From NCBI RefSeq assembly GCF_014243445.1, contig NZ_JACLQD010000002.1, positions 310,001 to 374,000 of the forward strand: a stretch of 64,000 nucleotides of DNA, read 5' to 3'. Below, piece by piece: positions 61,258 to 64,000 of this stretch. Both the position numbers and the translations under genes were made by a program. The notes under the pieces were generated by a model. The model worked only from the letters and a program-made list of their open reading frames with translations. It was not told where the DNA came from and searched no databases. Source of the DNA: Paragemmobacter straminiformis. GTDB taxonomy: Bacteria; Pseudomonadota; Alphaproteobacteria; Rhodobacterales; Rhodobacteraceae. Every line of letters starts with the position of its first letter. The stretch's first letter is position 1.

Positions 61258-62628
61258 ATGACCAAGGGCTGGACCAAATCGGATTGGCGCGCGAAACCGC
61301 GGATCCAGATGCCCGATTATCCGGATCAGGCAGCACTCAACGCCGTCGAGGCGCAGCTTGCCAAATATCCGCCGCTGGTCTTTGCCGGTGAGGCGCGCAA
61401 GCTGAAAAAGCAGCTCGCCCTTGCCGCCGAGGGGAAAGCCTTCCTGCTGCAAGGCGGCGATTGCGCTGAATCCTTCGCGGAATTCTCGGCCGACAACATC
61501 CGCGACACCTTCCGCGTCATGCTGCAAATGGCGGTCGTGCTGACCTATGGCGCCAAGGTGCCGGTCATCAAGGTCGGCCGCATGGCGGGGCAGTTCGCCA
61601 AGCCGCGCTCGGCCCCGACCGAGGTGATCGACGGCGTCGAGATGCCCTCGTACAAGGGCGACATCATCAACGGCTTCGAGGCGACCCCCGAAGCCCGCGT
61701 CGCCGATCCGCAGCGCATGTTGCAGGCCTATACGCAGGCTGCCGCCTCGCTCAACCTGCTGCGCGCCTTCTCGACCGGCGGTTTTGCCGATATCCACCGC
61801 GTCCACGCCTGGACGCTGGGCTTTGCCGAACATGACAAGGCCGAACGCTACCGCGAGCTGTCGAACCGCATTTCCGATGCGCTCGACTTCATGAATGCCG
61901 CAGGGGTCAATGCCGACACCGCCCATACGCTTTCGGCGGTCGATTTCTACACCAGCCACGAAGCCTTGCTGCTCGAATACGAAGAGGCGCTTTGCCGCGT
62001 CGACAGCATCACCGGCCAGAACGTGGCGGGTTCGGGCCATATGATCTGGATCGGTGACCGCACCCGCCAGCCCGATGGCGCGCATGTCGAATTCTGCCGT
62101 GGCGTGCTGAACCCGATCGGTCTGAAATGCGGCCCCTCGACCACGGCCGAGGACCTCAAGGTCCTGATGGCGAAACTGAACCCGCAGAACGAAGCCGGCC
62201 GCCTGACCCTGATCGCCCGTTTCGGCGCGGGCAAGGTGGGCGACCATCTGCCGCGTCTGATCAAGACGGTTCAGGCCGAAGGCGCCAACGTCGTCTGGTC
62301 CTGCGACCCTATGCATGGCAACACGATCAAATCGTCCTCGGGCTACAAGACCCGTCCCTTCGACTCGGTCCTGCGCGAAGTGCGCGAATTCTTCGCCATC
62401 CACAAAGCCGAAGGCACCATCCCCGGCGGCGTGCATTTCGAGATGACCGGCAAGGACGTGACCGAATGCACCGGCGGCCTGCGCGCCGTGACGGACGAGG
62501 ATCTGTCCGACCGCTACCACACCGCTTGCGACCCGCGCCTCAACGCCTCGCAGTCGCTCGAGCTTGCCTTCCTCGTGGCCGAAGAGCTGACCGCGCTGCG
62601 TGACACGCAACGCCGCGTCGCGCTGTAA
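61258..62628 (+). CDS. aroG: Class II DAHP synthase (3-deoxy-7-phosphoheptulonate synthase)
   Basis: 456-residue plant-type (AroA-II) enzyme that condenses phosphoenolpyruvate and erythrose-4-phosphate, opening the shikimate pathway. Class II signatures: [11 protein letters not shown] with metal cysteine C69, [57 protein letters not shown] and [17 protein letters not shown] at 61258 has GGAGAAGAC upstream. Single gene with its own promoter and terminator, divergent from the GlxA-type regulator. Confidence 0.96.
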   Translation: MTKGWTKSDWRAKPRIQMPDYPDQAALNAVEAQLAKYPPLVFAGEARKLKKQLALAAEGKAFLLQGGDCAESFAEFSADNIRDTFRVMLQMAVVLTYGAKVPVIKVGRMAGQFAKPRSAPTEVIDGVEMPSYKGDIINGFEATPEARVADPQRMLQAYTQAAASLNLLRAFSTGGFADIHRVHAWTLGFAEHDKAERYRELSNRISDALDFMNAAGVNADTAHTLSAVDFYTSHEALLLEYEEALCRVDSITGQNVAGSGHMIWIGDRTRQPDGAHVEFCRGVLNPIGLKCGPSTTAEDLKVLMAKLNPQNEAGRLTLIARFGAGKVGDHLPRLIKTVQAEGANVVWSCDPMHGNTIKSSSGYKTRPFDSVLREVREFFAIHKAEGTIPGGVHFEMTGKDVTECTGGLRAVTDEDLSDRYHTACDPRLNASQSLELAFLVAEELTALRDTQRRVAL

Positions 62629-62652
62629 GCGAACAGCCTTGGGGCGAAACGG

Positions 62653-62682
62653 AAAGGGCGGTCCCTCGGGGCCGCCCTTTTC
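62653..62682 (+). terminator. Intrinsic terminator after aroG
   Basis: AAAGGGCGG (62653-62661) pairs with CCGCCCTTT (62672-62680), followed by further T. It ends at the stop codon of the convergent PAS gene. Confidence 0.8.
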
Positions 62683-63312
62683 TCATTCCACCAGGCGCAA
62701 CAGCGGAACGCCCCTTGGCGGCGGTTCGGGGGCATCGGCCCCTCCGGCCCGCAACGGGCCGCGCAGGCAGCGTTCGATGCCAAAGCGGCGCGGCGCCTGC
62801 CCGAATTCGCCGTTCGGCCACAGGGGCGCGCTTTCCATGAAGGGGGTGGAAACCTCCATCGTGCCGATGGCAAGGTCGCGCGTTCCCGCACGGTTGGCGA
62901 GGGGGAGCAGGGTCATCCGCGCCAGAAGCGCCGGCCGCCCCGTGCTTTGCCCCGCCCGCAGCGTCAGATCGACCGTCGCCGGATCCTCGCTCATCGCAGC
63001 GACGATCCCCGCGATCTCGCCCCGCGCGGCGGGTTCGAACAGCAAGGCCAGCGGCGCGCCGCGCAATTCCATGCCGTAAAGCGCGCAAAGCACCCGCCCG
63101 GCGATCAGGAAGCGCGCCGCCCCGCGTTCGGTCCCCTCGATCAGGAACATCGACGACAGCACGGGGGCCAGTTCGCGCGGCGCGAATTCGTCGCGGCGGG
63201 GCAGGGCCTCGCCCTTGCGCAACCGCTGCCAATGCGCGCGCAGCACCGCCGCCATCGGGGCTGTCGCAGGTGCCCGCTGCAATCTTGCAAGGTTCGATCT
63301 TTCCGCGCCCAT
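62683..63312 (-). CDS. PAS-domain protein (PAS_5 type)
   Basis: 209 residues. The segment HWQRLRKGEALPRRDEFAPRELAPVLSSMFLIE and RFLIAGRVLCALYGMELRGAPLALLFEP is the alphaproteobacterial stand-alone PAS_5 pattern. No output domain is present, so it may sense a ligand or redox state for a partner protein, or regulate by protein contact. Function unknown. Convergent with aroG and divergent from yicC. Confidence 0.87.
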   Translation of the reverse strand: MGAERSNLARLQRAPATAPMAAVLRAHWQRLRKGEALPRRDEFAPRELAPVLSSMFLIEGTERGAARFLIAGRVLCALYGMELRGAPLALLFEPAARGEIAGIVAAMSEDPATVDLTLRAGQSTGRPALLARMTLLPLANRAGTRDLAIGTMEVSTPFMESAPLWPNGEFGQAPRRFGIERCLRGPLRAGGADAPEPPPRGVPLLRLVE

Positions 63313-63488
63313 CTCTTCGCCCGTTCCGCCTGTTGTCGGTCAACTCCCCCTCTGTTACGGACGGGAACAGGGGGACCATAAGCGCCCCATCCGTTTGGAC
63401 AGGGATAGACGCGCATTGGGCGAGTCGGGAAAAATTCTAAACAAATGGTAAACGGGTGCCGCCGCATCGCCGCAAAGGGGAAGAGCGC

Positions 63489-64000
63489 ATGACGATTTCG
63501 ATGACCGGTTTCGCCGCCGCCAAAGGGCAGGGCGCAGGGCATAGCTGGAGCTGGGACATCCGCTCGGTCAATGGCAAGGGCCTCGATTTGCGCCTGCGCG
63601 TGCCCGAATGGATCGACGGGCTGGAACTGGCCCTGCGCGGCGAGATCGCCAAGGCGCTCGGTCGCGGCAACGTCTCGCTTTCGCTCAAGGTCGCCCGCGA
63701 CGGCATGGCCGAAGGGGCCGAGGGGCTGCGCGTCAACCCGCCCGCATTGTCGCAGGTGCTGCGGGCCTTGGCCCAGATCGAGCAGGCGGCGATGACGGCG
63801 GGCGTCACGCTGGCGCAGGCCACCGCCGCCGATGTTCTGGCCGTGCGCGGGGTGCTCGACACGTCATCCGCCGACGAGGATACCGCCCCCCTGCGCGCGG
63901 CCATCCTGTCGGACCTGCCCGCGCTGCTGGCCGATTTCACCGCCATGCGTGCCGCCGAAGGGGCCGCGCTGAACGCCGTGATCGCGGCGCAGCTCGACCG
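63489..64000 (+). CDS. yicC: YicC family endoribonuclease-like protein (N-terminal part)
   Basis: The window ends inside this gene; 170 codons are visible. The start MTISMTGFAAAKG and IRSVNGKGLDLRLRVPEWIDGLE is the family hallmark (MTGF/Y...R-S-V-N-x-R/K), as is GRGNVSLSLKV. E. coli YicC is an RNase acting in sRNA turnover, and the YicC/YloC family is widespread. In many alphaproteobacteria it lies next to gmk, which may follow outside the window. ATG at 63489 follows GGGGAAGAG. Confidence 0.94.
   Translation, partial: MTISMTGFAAAKGQGAGHSWSWDIRSVNGKGLDLRLRVPEWIDGLELALRGEIAKALGRGNVSLSLKVARDGMAEGAEGLRVNPPALSQVLRALAQIEQAAMTAGVTLAQATAADVLAVRGVLDTSSADEDTAPLRAAILSDLPALLADFTAMRAAEGAALNAVIAAQLD

Noticed and set aside
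61203-61391. Possible leader peptide with aromatic residues before aroG
   Set aside because: The ORF overlaps the predicted -10 box and runs into aroG in another frame; there are no competing hairpins, so attenuation is not supported.

Overview
The window is ordinary core chromosome of a GC-rich alphaproteobacterium, almost certainly family Rhodobacteraceae. Pointers are the ctrA and sciP cell-cycle genes side by side, a DksA that keeps only one of the four zinc-finger cysteines, alphaproteobacterial LexA boxes (GTTC-N7-GTTC), an Entner-Doudoroff edd-eda pair, class II DAHP synthase, the Usg protein, and family-typical small unknowns. I see no phage, insertion sequence, integrase or CRISPR array.

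Layout. 1-2107: end of the lipid A operon (lpxA-lpxI-lpxB). 2112-2287: a 62-bp tandem repeat made of short hairpins. 2286-9039: mnmA (minus), then sciP, ctrA, ligA-recG (plus). 9104-9303: a 40-residue membrane protein behind two LexA boxes. 9444-13003: IscU-like scaffold, hisI, gluQRS-trmFO, DoxX. 13114-17572: gyrA with a small downstream partner, usg, arginase. 17829-20242: cytochrome c maturation (ccmF-ccmH). 20345-22948: ilvBN with a complete transcription attenuator (promoter, leader peptide, antiterminator, terminator). 23157-29607: GST, VOC protein, N-end-rule transferase (bpt), RDD and DUF2852 membrane proteins, glnE. 29702-32317: eda, edd and a LacI-type operator. 32498-40859: lipoprotein, rRNA methyltransferase, PIN protein, M48 peptidase, then a minus-strand run of DedA, a membrane protein, a VWA protein, a tiny membrane protein, a DUF2927 lipoprotein and a MoxR ATPase. 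40972-49338: dksA, FAD monooxygenase, xthA, an unknown, erpA, dgt, DUF1684, dsbB, yqaA-like, zinc peptidase. 49428-49511: tRNA-Leu(CAA). 49872-54562: ArnT-like glycosyltransferase, MobA-like transferase, a dimethylglycine dehydrogenase-like enzyme. 54721-61100: livM-H-F-G-K branched-chain ABC transporter and a GlxA/AraC-type regulator. 61258-64000: aroG, PAS protein, start of yicC.

Functional threads. Branched-chain amino acid synthesis (ilvBN, attenuated) and a LIV-type importer lie in the same window. Cell-cycle control is represented by CtrA and its inhibitor SciP, both with the same GCTTAACG octamer upstream. DNA repair is represented by LigA, RecG, XthA and the SOS-box gene. The MoxR and VWA genes look like a small chaperone system with membrane partners.

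The least explained signals are non-coding. One family consists of short perfect hairpins, often in pairs, at gene ends and inside the liv operon. A second family combines a GC hairpin or 12-bp array with a CCGAG-(A/G)-(A/G)TATTTG-like box. The best candidate for a new biological unit is the LexA-boxed 40-residue membrane protein, which resembles Caulobacter SidA in size, topology and control but not demonstrably in sequence.
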